Shown here piece after piece: positions 36,055-43,642 of a DNA stretch of 64,000 bases. A program made the position numbers and the translations under genes. The notes below the pieces were generated by a model. It was not told where the DNA came from. It did not search any database and worked only from the letters and a program-made list of their open reading frames with translations. Positions within the stretch are counted from its first letter, which is position 1; each line of letters begins with the position of its first letter. This DNA comes from Lachnospiraceae bacterium RM5 (lineage in GTDB: Bacteria; Bacillota; Clostridia; Lachnospirales; Lachnospiraceae), in contig FOFK01000006.1 in assembly GCA_900110975.1 (NCBI GenBank), positions 102,616-166,615 on the forward strand, read 5' to 3'.

Positions 36055-37796
36055 TGGCAACTATTTACCCAATAAAGGAAGATTTGTCTGAAATACCTTA
36101 TGCAGAATTAAAAGTATATGAAGCGTTAGAGAAATTAGGCGATAATTTCTATGTCTTTCATTCTGTACAATGGCTAAAAAAAACTAAAAAATGGGCAGCC
36201 ACTTGGAAAGAGAATGATTTTCTTATTTTGAATAGAAATCTTGGTGCTATTGTTTTAGAAGTGAAAGGTGGAGATATTGACTATACAGGCACGGTTTTTC
36301 ATCAGGTGAATACTCAAACAAATGAAGTATCAGTATTAGATCCCAAAAAAAAGAAGGATCCGTTATCGCAGGCAATAGATGGTGCTTATCATTATAGAAA
36401 TGTTTTGGAAAAGATTTGTAGGGCGACTGAATCAAAGCTTGCATTGGATGACAGATTTCCAGTTGAGGTGGCAGTTTGGTTTCCGGGGTGTGAGATAGGC
36501 AAAAAAATCGAAAAATTTCCGTTAGCATACAGAGAAGCTGCACCAGCCGTTCTAGATTTAGAAAGCTTTAAAAAAGGTCCACAGGCTATTTATGATGTGT
36601 TTGATTTTTATGGGTCTCGAAACAAGGTTGATATATCGGATGATGAGTTTAAGAAAATCATAGATGCTATTGCGTCAGATTTTGAGTTGATTACTGCGCC
36701 GTCAATAAAAAAGGATGAGCTTGACCACGCATTTTTAAAACTAACACAGGAACAGACTGGCTTGTTAGATTATTTATCAGAACAAAGAGTTGCAACTATT
36801 CAAGGAGTTGCGGGGACGGGAAAAACGCTTATAGCGAAAGAGGCTGCAAGAAGATTTGGAACTGATGGAAGAAAAGTTTTGTTTTTATGCTTTAATAAAT
36901 TTTTATATTTGTATTTAAAGAAACAGTATCCATATGAAAATGTGACTTACTATAATATTCATACGTTTGTAAGTCAATTTAGTGAAAGTACGGAGGATTT
37001 ATCAGATAAGGAAAAAAGGGCAGAAGCGCTGTATAGTATTAGTTGGGACGAAATTCCTTTTGATGATGTGGTGATGGATGAAGCACAGGATTTTGTTGAT
37101 GATGAAGTCGTATATTTCAAGGATTTCGCAAAAGAAAAAGATGGCCGTTTCATTGCATTTTATGATAAGAATCAGGTTGTTTTAACAGATAAAGTCCCAG
37201 AATGGATAGAGGGCTCTGAATGTAGATTATTATTAACAAAGAATTGCAGAAATACATATGAGATAGCGTTAACCGCTTATAATGTCATAGATGTAGAGTT
37301 AAATCAAAAAATACAGATGATGAATGGAGAAAAGACATCTTTGACCTTTATAAAGGGTAATCCCATGAGTAAACTAGTCAAGTTGCTTAGCCTTTTGATG
37401 GGAGATGAGCGAGGGTATGAGAGCAATGATATAGTTATTCTTTCTCTTTCAACTGAAAAAGAATCAATAATGAATGGAATTAATAAGATATCAGGTGTTC
37501 CGATTACGCGCGAGAAAACTAATTCTTCAATACTGTTTACAACAGCTAAAAAATTCAAGGGGCTTGAGAGTCGTGTGATAATTGTTGTAGATATTAATGA
37601 AGAGAGTTTTGCTGATGAAAAGGCAAAAAGAAATTTCTATGTAGCATGCTCGCGGGCAACACAAAGTCTATTTTTAATGGTAGATGGAGATGAAGAAAAA
37701 ATAAAACATATAGCAGATGCTATTGGAGGGGCAAATTTTGCACCTAAAGGTAAAATTGCGATGAAAACACAGTCGCAAATATTAGACTTAAACTGA
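36054..37796 (+). CDS. NERD nuclease-UvrD/Rep-like SF1 helicase fusion
   Basis: 580 residues. N-terminal NERD nuclease-related domain (about 15-130) with AELKVYEALEKL, NDFLIL and VLEVKGGDI giving the D...ExK nuclease core. Then an SF1 helicase: Walker A GVAGTGKTLIAKE (about 251-263), Walker B VVMDEAQDF (about 340-347), and motifs V/VI TTAKKFKGLES and FYVACSRATQ near the C-terminus. Translationally coupled to the RecQ-like gene by a stop-start overlap, so both products probably work in a complex on foreign DNA. Last gene before a strong terminator. Confidence 0.85.
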   Translation: MATIYPIKEDLSEIPYAELKVYEALEKLGDNFYVFHSVQWLKKTKKWAATWKENDFLILNRNLGAIVLEVKGGDIDYTGTVFHQVNTQTNEVSVLDPKKKKDPLSQAIDGAYHYRNVLEKICRATESKLALDDRFPVEVAVWFPGCEIGKKIEKFPLAYREAAPAVLDLESFKKGPQAIYDVFDFYGSRNKVDISDDEFKKIIDAIASDFELITAPSIKKDELDHAFLKLTQEQTGLLDYLSEQRVATIQGVAGTGKTLIAKEAARRFGTDGRKVLFLCFNKFLYLYLKKQYPYENVTYYNIHTFVSQFSESTEDLSDKEKRAEALYSISWDEIPFDDVVMDEAQDFVDDEVVYFKDFAKEKDGRFIAFYDKNQVVLTDKVPEWIEGSECRLLLTKNCRNTYEIALTAYNVIDVELNQKIQMMNGEKTSLTFIKGNPMSKLVKLLSLLMGDERGYESNDIVILSLSTEKESIMNGINKISGVPITREKTNSSILFTTAKKFKGLESRVIIVVDINEESFADEKAKRNFYVACSRATQSLFLMVDGDEEKIKHIADAIGGANFAPKGKIAMKTQSQILDLN

Positions 37797-37803
37797 TAAA
37801 AGA

Positions 37804-37836
37804 ATGGCCTGGGCGATTAAGCCCAAGCCATTTTTT
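37804..37836. terminator. Bidirectional terminator between cargo operon and relaxase
   Basis: ATGGC-C-TGGGC, loop GATTAA, GCCCA-A-GCCAT, followed by six Ts on the plus strand; the 5' side is AT-rich for the minus strand. It separates two convergent genes. Confidence 0.85.
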
Positions 37837-39432
37837 CTATCTTCTGCGACCTCGTCTTATAATGTTGTGGTCAATCGGCTGACAGCCATGAGATTCTTCC
37901 AAGGATTTCATAGTGGAAGGTACATTGCTAAGCATTTTGTCCGCAGTGGCAAGCGCAGTTGTGAAGCTGTCTGCTACTTCTTCTTTTGTTAACTCAAATT
38001 CATTTGAAGTCAAAGCTCTTAGCATATCGACTTCTTTTTCAGGTCGGAAAGTGTTCCGCTTTGACTGAGCCAATGCAAGAACCATAGGAGAAGTTGACTT
38101 GATTAGCTCTGAAAGTTCATCTAGAAGTCTATATTCGTCCTGATATTCAAGAGTTATCTGCTTATCAATCCACGAATCCGTTCCCTGAGATGGAAGGTAC
38201 TGAGTTCTAAGTGTGTGATCGATTGCGGCAATTCTAGTGCGAATATCTTCAATGTGCTCTGCCACCCTATCTGCTTCTGATTCAAGAGTATTGCTCTTTA
38301 GTCCACTTCCGAAACCGAAAGACCTAAGCTGTTCAAGGCAGTGACTAAAGGTTTCGCGGAGCTTTTTACCCCAGTCAACGATTCCTCTAGTTCGTTTCGC
38401 TGTTTCATCAACTCTTCGGTCAAGTCTCTCAACTGGCCATTCTCTGAAAGTGCCATTGCCAGGCTTTCCTCCAACTGTGCTATTCTTTTCTGCTGACGTT
38501 CTATGGTCTGCATCTGGGTTAGCGTATTTTTCTGTAGCTTCTCGTACTGGTTTTTCCAATACTTTGCGTTCTCGTTTTCCTTCGTCTGTGATAGCAGTCC
38601 GCTCTGCCTGAACTGTTCTGTTTCTGTTAAAAGCATCTTCTAAAACCTCCTTTGATAATTCGATACTATATGTTTCTGCTAAGTTTTTATCTCTAAAAGA
38701 TTTACCGGATTCAATATGTGTAAAGGTGATGTATTTTCTGTTATCTTCCCACTTTACTTCATAACCGTGCTCTTCCATCTGACTGATAAATTCTTCTTTG
38801 CTTGTTGCAGTGGTCATGCAAGCAAGTACTGCGCTGATGCAATCTGTCTTCAAGCTTTTCTTTCCATCTGTTGTCATAAGACGGTAATCTCTCTTATCGT
38901 AGGAACGGATAGTTCCTTCTTCGATATCAGATCCATCAAAGTGTTTTCCTTTGACACAGACAGATAAGCCATGAGCTTCACAGATTTCATCATTAATCTT
39001 TTTCATCTGTTTAAAGTCTGATTTGGACAGATGAACTTTACTTCCGTCAATGCTGTTTACGGAATTTACCACTACATGGCAGTGACAATGATCGGAGTCG
39101 ATGTGGCTCGCAAGAGCACAAGTAAATCCGGGGAAACATCGTTCTGCCCATTCTTTACCAACAAGTAAAGTCTCTTCTGGAGTTATCTTTTCATCTGGAT
39201 GAAAGGATATGACGAAGTGCTTATACTGTCGTCCTCCAGTCTTATTCCAAAATTTTTTTGTTTCTTTGAACTGCTGATACACAAGATCGGCAGTAACCTT
39301 TTCTTCAAAATAATCTCCGCTTACAAGCTTAAGTTCTTCAGTGACTTTCTTATCTTTGTAGATATAGTCAAGGGTGTTGCTTAATGCTGCTGAAGATTTA
39401 GCTCTCGTATTAATAGCTTTAACGACTGACAT
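37837..39432 (-). CDS. Relaxase / mobilization nuclease
   Basis: 531 residues, Relaxase family (MOB-P type by motif). It nicks oriT and pilots the strand during transfer. The metal-binding histidine motif is HIDSDHCHCHVVVN (from residue 110), and the N-terminus has VKAINTRAKSSAALSNTLDY with the nucleophile Tyr candidate there. After about residue 260 the sequence is a charged, low-complexity linker, exactly where another gene is encoded in a different frame. AAAGGAGG precedes the ATG; it overlaps mobC by 52 bp. Confidence 0.9.
   Translation of the reverse strand: MSVVKAINTRAKSSAALSNTLDYIYKDKKVTEELKLVSGDYFEEKVTADLVYQQFKETKKFWNKTGGRQYKHFVISFHPDEKITPEETLLVGKEWAERCFPGFTCALASHIDSDHCHCHVVVNSVNSIDGSKVHLSKSDFKQMKKINDEICEAHGLSVCVKGKHFDGSDIEEGTIRSYDKRDYRLMTTDGKKSLKTDCISAVLACMTTATSKEEFISQMEEHGYEVKWEDNRKYITFTHIESGKSFRDKNLAETYSIELSKEVLEDAFNRNRTVQAERTAITDEGKRERKVLEKPVREATEKYANPDADHRTSAEKNSTVGGKPGNGTFREWPVERLDRRVDETAKRTRGIVDWGKKLRETFSHCLEQLRSFGFGSGLKSNTLESEADRVAEHIEDIRTRIAAIDHTLRTQYLPSQGTDSWIDKQITLEYQDEYRLLDELSELIKSTSPMVLALAQSKRNTFRPEKEVDMLRALTSNEFELTKEEVADSFTTALATADKMLSNVPSTMKSLEESHGCQPIDHNIIRRGRRR
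38298..38636 (-). CDS. Overprinted coiled-coil mobilization protein inside the relaxase gene
   Basis: 112 residues, read in a shifted frame on the same strand and wholly inside the relaxase gene (over relaxase residues about 266-378). The ATG (complement at 38634-38636) is preceded by AAAGGAGG with nine bases spacing, as strong a ribosome binding site as any in the window. The product is a clean coiled coil (YWKNQYEKLQKNTLTQMQTI, RIAQLEESLAMALSEN, LTEELMKQRNELEE) of normal composition. ColE1-type plasmids keep mbeB and mbeD inside mbeA in the same way, so a relaxosome accessory role is a good guess. Confidence 0.72.
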   Translation of the reverse strand: MLLTETEQFRQSGLLSQTKENENAKYWKNQYEKLQKNTLTQMQTIERQQKRIAQLEESLAMALSENGQLRDLTEELMKQRNELEESLTGVKSSAKPLVTALNSLGLSVSEVD

Positions 39433-39785
39433 AGTGGCAATACCTCCTTTCCGGTTTCATGTACATCGTTTGCAAGTTCCTTGAGTTCATTTTCATTGGC
39501 TGGCTGATTATATGTATTTGCAATCTTAGCCATCTGGTTACAATTGATGCCAATACCTTTGAACTGATTTAAAAGTTCCGTAAGCTCGGACAAGAGCTTC
39601 GGGATATTTTTTAAAGCTTCTGGATTGGCAAGCGTTGCTCCTAGTGTTGCGTTGATAAGGTAGGTCTGTTTATTCAGACCGGATTCTGTTACAAGTTTGG
39701 TTAACTTTCGATACTCTTCATCGTTCATATAGAAGTTAACCTGATGATTTCTTGTTCTGTTCTTTTTTGCAGTTTTTGTTCCCAT
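39381..39785 (-). CDS. mobC: MobC-like relaxosome accessory protein
   Basis: 134 residues from the ATG at 39785 (GGAG nine bases upstream; an ATG nine bases earlier overlaps that site). Ribbon-helix-helix N-terminus (NHQVNFYMNDEEYRKLTKLV, GLNKQTYLINATLG), then the MobC signature LLNQFKGIGINCNQMAKIAN. It binds oriT DNA and helps the relaxase. It lies between the oriT-like region and the relaxase gene, as expected. Confidence 0.88.
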   Translation of the reverse strand: MGTKTAKKNRTRNHQVNFYMNDEEYRKLTKLVTESGLNKQTYLINATLGATLANPEALKNIPKLLSELTELLNQFKGIGINCNQMAKIANTYNQPANENELKELANDVHETGKEVLPLCQSLKLLIRELNLQQH

Positions 39786-39953
39786 GTGTATCATCTCCTT
39801 TCAAAATTGTGCGGAACAAATCGATTACAAATGATTGGATTGATAGGATGGAAACATTCCATTTGTGAGCGACCGGGTTATCCAAAAGGGGCGGAGCTCC
39901 TTTGGCGGGATGCAAGGGCAGAGCCCTTAATTCTCTTAGTAGGGAATGGGATA

Positions 39954-39998
39954 AAACCGATGGGACAGTTTTCTGACTGTTATTAGGTCGGTTTTTCG
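39954..39998 (+). terminator. Terminator-like hairpin upstream of mobC
   Basis: AAACCGA (39954-39960) pairs with TCGGTTT (39988-39994), with an inner ACAGT/ACTGT pair, followed by TTTTT-CG on the plus strand. It may insulate the oriT region, or form part of it. Confidence 0.5.
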
Positions 39999-40027
39999 TC
40001 CATTACCGGATAAGAGGATGTGCTCTA

Positions 40028-40149
40028 GGGGACGGGGGAATGAAAGTCCCCAGTGGGTTCCAAGGGCTAGCCCTGGCAAGCTACCGAAGTGAAACGAGGG
40101 TACCACGCGACTAGGAACGATAGTGACTAGTCAAAGTGGGTAGCTTGCC
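40028..40149. other. Probable origin of transfer (oriT) region
   Basis: A dense set of inverted repeats immediately upstream of mobC: GGGGAC/GTCCCC (40028-40033, 40046-40051), palindrome GGGCTAGCCC (40064-40073), perfect 11-bp GGCAAGCTACC/GGTAGCTTGCC (40075-40085, 40139-40149), and GACTAG/CTAGTC inside it (40109-40114, 40127-40132). The stretch is noticeably GC-richer than its surroundings and non-coding. Position next to mobC and relaxase makes oriT the leading reading; the nick site itself I cannot place. Confidence 0.6.
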
Positions 40150-40330
40150 TATTATTCTGAAAATATATACAGGGCTGCAGATAATCTGCTGTGTAAATGC
40201 CCTGTGAGTAACAAATCAGAATAATGGTGGTTTGGTAGGCCGCTGTATTCGTTGAATAAGTGGAATTGGCACACGGATGTGTAGTCAAATTCCGCTGATA
40301 ATTTCATTAAGCGGACTACATGTCGCAATC

Positions 40331-40416
40331 TCCAGTTGGATGAATATGATTATTAGAAAGACCAAAGTAGCTGATATCAGTTAGATATCTATAGGTGATA
40401 TCACTTGGATATCAGT
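40331..40416. promoter_or_regulatory. Palindromic operator cluster before the mobilization genes
   Basis: CTCCAGTTGGA (40331-40341), then CTGATATCAG (40371-40380), AGATATCT (40383-40390), GTGATATCAC (40395-40404) and GGATATCA (from 40408). It duplicates the motif set at 26828-26880 with two extra GATATC sites. The rest of 40150-40520 is non-coding. Confidence 0.5.
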
Positions 40417-40468
40417 AGAGCTTCTTTGGCTTGGACAGAGTTCTTAAATAGATATTTGATATACACTG

Positions 40469-40478
40469 TAGAATCTGT
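40469..40478 (+). other. Putative recombinase-binding motif, right end
   Basis: TAGAATCTGT, direct repeat of the motif at 19364-19373. Confidence 0.4.
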
Positions 40479-40523
40479 GCGAGTGCTTTTCTTTCTTTAC
40501 TTCCCTGGGAGACAGGGTAATTA

Positions 40524-40530
40524 ACTCTCG
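40524..40530 (+). other. Right attachment core of the mobile element (attR)
   Basis: ACTCTCG, the second copy of the 7-bp core. The next base onward continues the pilin gene in frame. Confidence 0.85.
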
Positions 40531-40625
40531 TTCTTGTAAGTCTTGTTTTGATTTTTAAAAACCAGTTAAATTCGATCCTGACAACGGTATTTGAAAAGTT
40601 AAATAAGAAGATAGAAAGTTTTTAG
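40524..40625 (+). pseudogene. Flp-like pilin, 3' part
   Basis: Thirty-three codons starting TLVLVSLVLIFKNQLNSIL and ending KKIESF before a TAG stop. Joined to codons 1-57 at 19160-19330 they give one 90-residue prepilin whose hydrophobic stretch (VIEVVLI + TLVLVSLVLIF) is continuous. There is no start codon or ribosome binding site here, so the fragment is not expressed by itself. Confidence 0.9.
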
Positions 40626-40638
40626 AAAGAGAAAATTT

Positions 40639-42813
40639 ATGGGTGATAAAAAAGGGTTTAAGGGTACAATAACAATTTTTTTATCTATGATTATTCTTCT
40701 TGTGATTGCCATTATATTTACCAGTCTTGAGCTTGTAAGGGTAAATATTGGAAGGACAAGGGCAAGCGATATTGATAATATCGCATCCTTGTCCCTTATG
40801 TCTGAATATAATAAAGAGCTTTTTGAGGATTATGGAATTATGGCTATCTGGGAAAGTGATGAGGGACTTGAAAAAATATATGCAGATTTTGCTAAAGAAA
40901 ATACCTCATATACCACAGAAAATGATGGCTATTTAAATGATTTTCCTGCAGATTTTATAAAGATAAAATTTGATAATGTGGGAATAGAGCCCACAAAAGC
41001 ATTGGATAATGGTGGAGAAAGTATATATAAACAGATATGTAAATATATGTCTTATGATATGACAGAAGATGTGATAAATGAAATATTAGATAAAGAAGAG
41101 GTAGTTGAAGAAAGTTCATATTTACAGGAATATTACGATAAAATGGGAAAAATCTCGGAAGACATAATGGTTATGGAAGATGACGTTAGGAATATTGGAA
41201 GGGAAATAATAAAGATTCATGATGTAAATACAGATATCGAGCAGATTTTTAATACCATTCTAGATAATATGGAAATCATTATGAACAGTGAAAAAGCAGA
41301 GGATTTTACGGAAGAAAATGTATGTGACTTTGTATCTGCATGTGAGGATTATAAAGCCTGGCTTGAAAAAAACAGAAAATATATTTATCCGATTTATGAT
41401 TATACGGATGATTTTAAAATGCATTTTAATTACATACAAAATGAAGTTACAACCACAGCAGAAGAATTTAAATATCCTGATAGTGACAATCCTGATTTAA
41501 TAGAAATATGTGATGATTTAAAAAACGATCTTTTAGAAATGAAGGATGTTTTTTTGTCGGAAGATACGGATGCTTATAAGGTTTTTGAAAATGAAGGAAC
41601 CACAAAGAATATTGAGGATTTGATAAATTATTTTGATAATAATATGAGCTTTCTGAATGAAAAAATTGATAAGTATGCCGAAATCAGAAATGAAAGAAAT
41701 ATGGGGAATGATATAAGGGATACCATGAGAAATGAGCTTATAAATGATGGATATAATTCTTATGTCGAAGCAACTAATGCTTTAAATAAAATAAAGGAAT
41801 ATAAGTCTTTAGAATTATGTGTAAATTACACTGAAAAAGGAGAGGAAAATAATTCTAATACTTTTATCGATACCATCAGTAATTTGAAGGAAAATGGCAT
41901 AATTTCCCTGATTGCAACAAATGGCGTTTCTGAAAAAAAGATTGATAATAAATCTTTACCGTCAAAGGTTTATTCTGTTTATAGATTTTTAGACAGTGAT
42001 ATGAATGGGACAGAATATGGTGATGATGTTATGGAAAAAATATTGTTTTCACAGTATGTACAGGATAAATTTTCTTCATATGTCAGTGAAGATGGTGAAG
42101 ATGAAAGTGGAAGTGATATTGCTGATAGTGCCACTTTGGGAAATTCATTAAGTTATGAAAAAAATGAGAAGAGTCTTGATTATGAAGAAGAGTATATCAT
42201 AAGTGGAAAGACTTCTGATAAGGAAAATCTTGAAAGTGTAACGGATAAAATTCTTTTGATGAGAAGCGGAATGAATCTTTTATACCTTATAGGAAGCGAG
42301 GATAAAAAGTTAGATGCTTTTAATCTTGCAGAAATAATTTCAGGCTGGACAAATTCACAGATAATAGTAAAAGTTACACAGTATATTATTCTTGCCTGTT
42401 GGGCATATGCAGAAGCAATAGTTGATTTAAGATATCTGCTTAAAGGGGAAAAAGTTGTATTTATTAAAGATGATGAAAGTTTTGTGCTGGATCTGGATAA
42501 TGTTCTGGAGTTTGAGACAGAGAGAGATGGAGAGCAAAATAAAGGTCTTTCATATAAAGATTATATGAGATTTTTGCTTTTATCTGGTGATACTAAAATG
42601 CAGACATTAAGAGTTATGGATATTATTGAACTTAATCTTAAAAATAAATATAATGAGAAATTTTCTTTTTCTGACTGTGTCACAAAAGTATGGATAGATA
42701 GTGAGTATACAATGAATTATTTGTTTTTATCAATGGGATTTTTAAGTGATTTTATTGGGGAAAATAAGGGGTGGAAAAATGAAATCATCAGACCAAGAAG
42801 TTATTATTCATAA
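40639..42813 (+). CDS. DUF5702-type pseudopilin-like protein of the Tad cluster
   Basis: 724 residues: one N-terminal membrane helix (about 10-30: TITIFLSMIILLVIAIIFTS) followed by RVNIGRTRASDIDNIASLSLMSEYNKELFEDYGIMAIW, the usual DUF5702 opening, then a long, acidic, helical external region. It probably sits in the membrane with the bulk outside and acts as a minor pilin or scaffold in Lachnospiraceae Tad systems. It follows the pilin remnant by 13 bp, so it has lost its native upstream operon and any expression must start within the element or locally. It overlaps the next gene by 35 bp. Confidence 0.75.
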   Translation: MGDKKGFKGTITIFLSMIILLVIAIIFTSLELVRVNIGRTRASDIDNIASLSLMSEYNKELFEDYGIMAIWESDEGLEKIYADFAKENTSYTTENDGYLNDFPADFIKIKFDNVGIEPTKALDNGGESIYKQICKYMSYDMTEDVINEILDKEEVVEESSYLQEYYDKMGKISEDIMVMEDDVRNIGREIIKIHDVNTDIEQIFNTILDNMEIIMNSEKAEDFTEENVCDFVSACEDYKAWLEKNRKYIYPIYDYTDDFKMHFNYIQNEVTTTAEEFKYPDSDNPDLIEICDDLKNDLLEMKDVFLSEDTDAYKVFENEGTTKNIEDLINYFDNNMSFLNEKIDKYAEIRNERNMGNDIRDTMRNELINDGYNSYVEATNALNKIKEYKSLELCVNYTEKGEENNSNTFIDTISNLKENGIISLIATNGVSEKKIDNKSLPSKVYSVYRFLDSDMNGTEYGDDVMEKILFSQYVQDKFSSYVSEDGEDESGSDIADSATLGNSLSYEKNEKSLDYEEEYIISGKTSDKENLESVTDKILLMRSGMNLLYLIGSEDKKLDAFNLAEIISGWTNSQIIVKVTQYIILACWAYAEAIVDLRYLLKGEKVVFIKDDESFVLDLDNVLEFETERDGEQNKGLSYKDYMRFLLLSGDTKMQTLRVMDIIELNLKNKYNEKFSFSDCVTKVWIDSEYTMNYLFLSMGFLSDFIGENKGWKNEIIRPRSYYS

Positions 42814-43642
42814 AAAATTAAAGGGCTCTGTAACTGTTGAAGCAGCGATGTCTTTAACTTTATTTATAATGGCATTTTATAGTATTTTATATATTTTTGT
42901 TGTGATAAATTTCTGGTATGAAATGGGGGTAAATGTTGATAGAAATGCATATATGATAAGCGGTTATTCCTACATTGTTTCAAAAGTTAATAATACTGAA
43001 ACTGATGATAAGGTGATAAATAAATTAAAAGAAACTTTTAATGAAGATACGTTAAATAACATTATGGATATTACATTTCTTTATAACAATGTTGTTGTTA
43101 AGAAGAAAGATTTAATTGAAACGGTTGATGTAGATGACGGTATTTATGGAATGTCGCTTTTAAAATCTTCATTAAATAAAAACGATGATGATATAAATAC
43201 AATAAGGCTTGATTATAGTATTTCTATGCCTTTTCTTAATAAAGTGCAGATAAGACTTTCTAATAAAAGTTATTTTAGAAGTTTTACCGGAAGAACAATG
43301 GTAGGTGAAGAACTGTATGATAATCCGGATGAAAAGACCGTATATATCACGGAAAATGGTGAGGTTTATCATATGAGTAAGAGATGTAGGGTGTTAAATA
43401 TAAAACTTATTGAAGTTAATAAAGAAGATGTCTGCAATTTTAGAAATTCATCAGGAGGCAAGTATTATCCTTGTGAGTATTGTGGTAAGAAGTGTAAAGG
43501 AAAAGTTTTTATTTCTCTTTATGGAGACAGGTATCATGCTGATAAGAATTGTCCAAAGATAAAAAGAAATATAAAGTCTGTAAAATTAAAGGATGTTAAA
43601 GACAGGGATAAGTGTAAGATTTGTGGAGGGTATGATGAATAA
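42779..43642 (+). CDS. TadE-like pseudopilin with C-terminal Cys/His repeats
   Basis: 287 residues. The N-terminal KGSVTVEAAMSLTLFIMAFYS is the TadE-type membrane helix with its Glu. The C-terminal third has two similar Ada-like Cys/His units: GEVYHMSKRCRVLN...YYPCEYCGKKC and GDRYHADKNCPKIK...KCKICG. Each resembles a small zinc site exposed outside. The ATG at 42779 is chosen for GGGGTGG upstream. It overlaps the prepilin peptidase gene by 8 bp. Confidence 0.75.
   Translation: MKSSDQEVIIHKKLKGSVTVEAAMSLTLFIMAFYSILYIFVVINFWYEMGVNVDRNAYMISGYSYIVSKVNNTETDDKVINKLKETFNEDTLNNIMDITFLYNNVVVKKKDLIETVDVDDGIYGMSLLKSSLNKNDDDINTIRLDYSISMPFLNKVQIRLSNKSYFRSFTGRTMVGEELYDNPDEKTVYITENGEVYHMSKRCRVLNIKLIEVNKEDVCNFRNSSGGKYYPCEYCGKKCKGKVFISLYGDRYHADKNCPKIKRNIKSVKLKDVKDRDKCKICGGYDE

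Larger units (their letters stand above)
19338..40530. mobile_element. Tn554/RIT-like integrative mobilizable element, about 21.2 kb, inserted in a pilin gene
   Basis: Boundaries come from restoring the pilin reading frame, independent of element annotation. Contents: three tyrosine recombinases with a DUF6262 protein, ParM/ParR-like genes, cargo (XRE-HEPN, DpnII restriction-modification, RecQ-like and NERD-UvrD helicases) and a mobilization module (MobC, relaxase, oriT-like region). It lacks conjugation genes, so it would need a helper element to transfer. Most element genes are visibly less AT-rich than the flanking tad genes. Each end carries a TAGAATCTGT motif. Confidence 0.92.

Noticed and set aside
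32476..37796. Gabija, DISARM or Zorya defence system
   Set aside because: There is no OLD-family GajA, no DUF1998 helicase or PLD protein and no MotAB-like pair; a UvrD-type helicase alone is not diagnostic.
19338..40530. Complete conjugative element (ICE)
   Set aside because: No VirB4, coupling protein or other type IV secretion genes are present; only a mobilization module is seen.
19338..40530. Prophage
   Set aside because: No capsid, terminase, portal or lysis genes.
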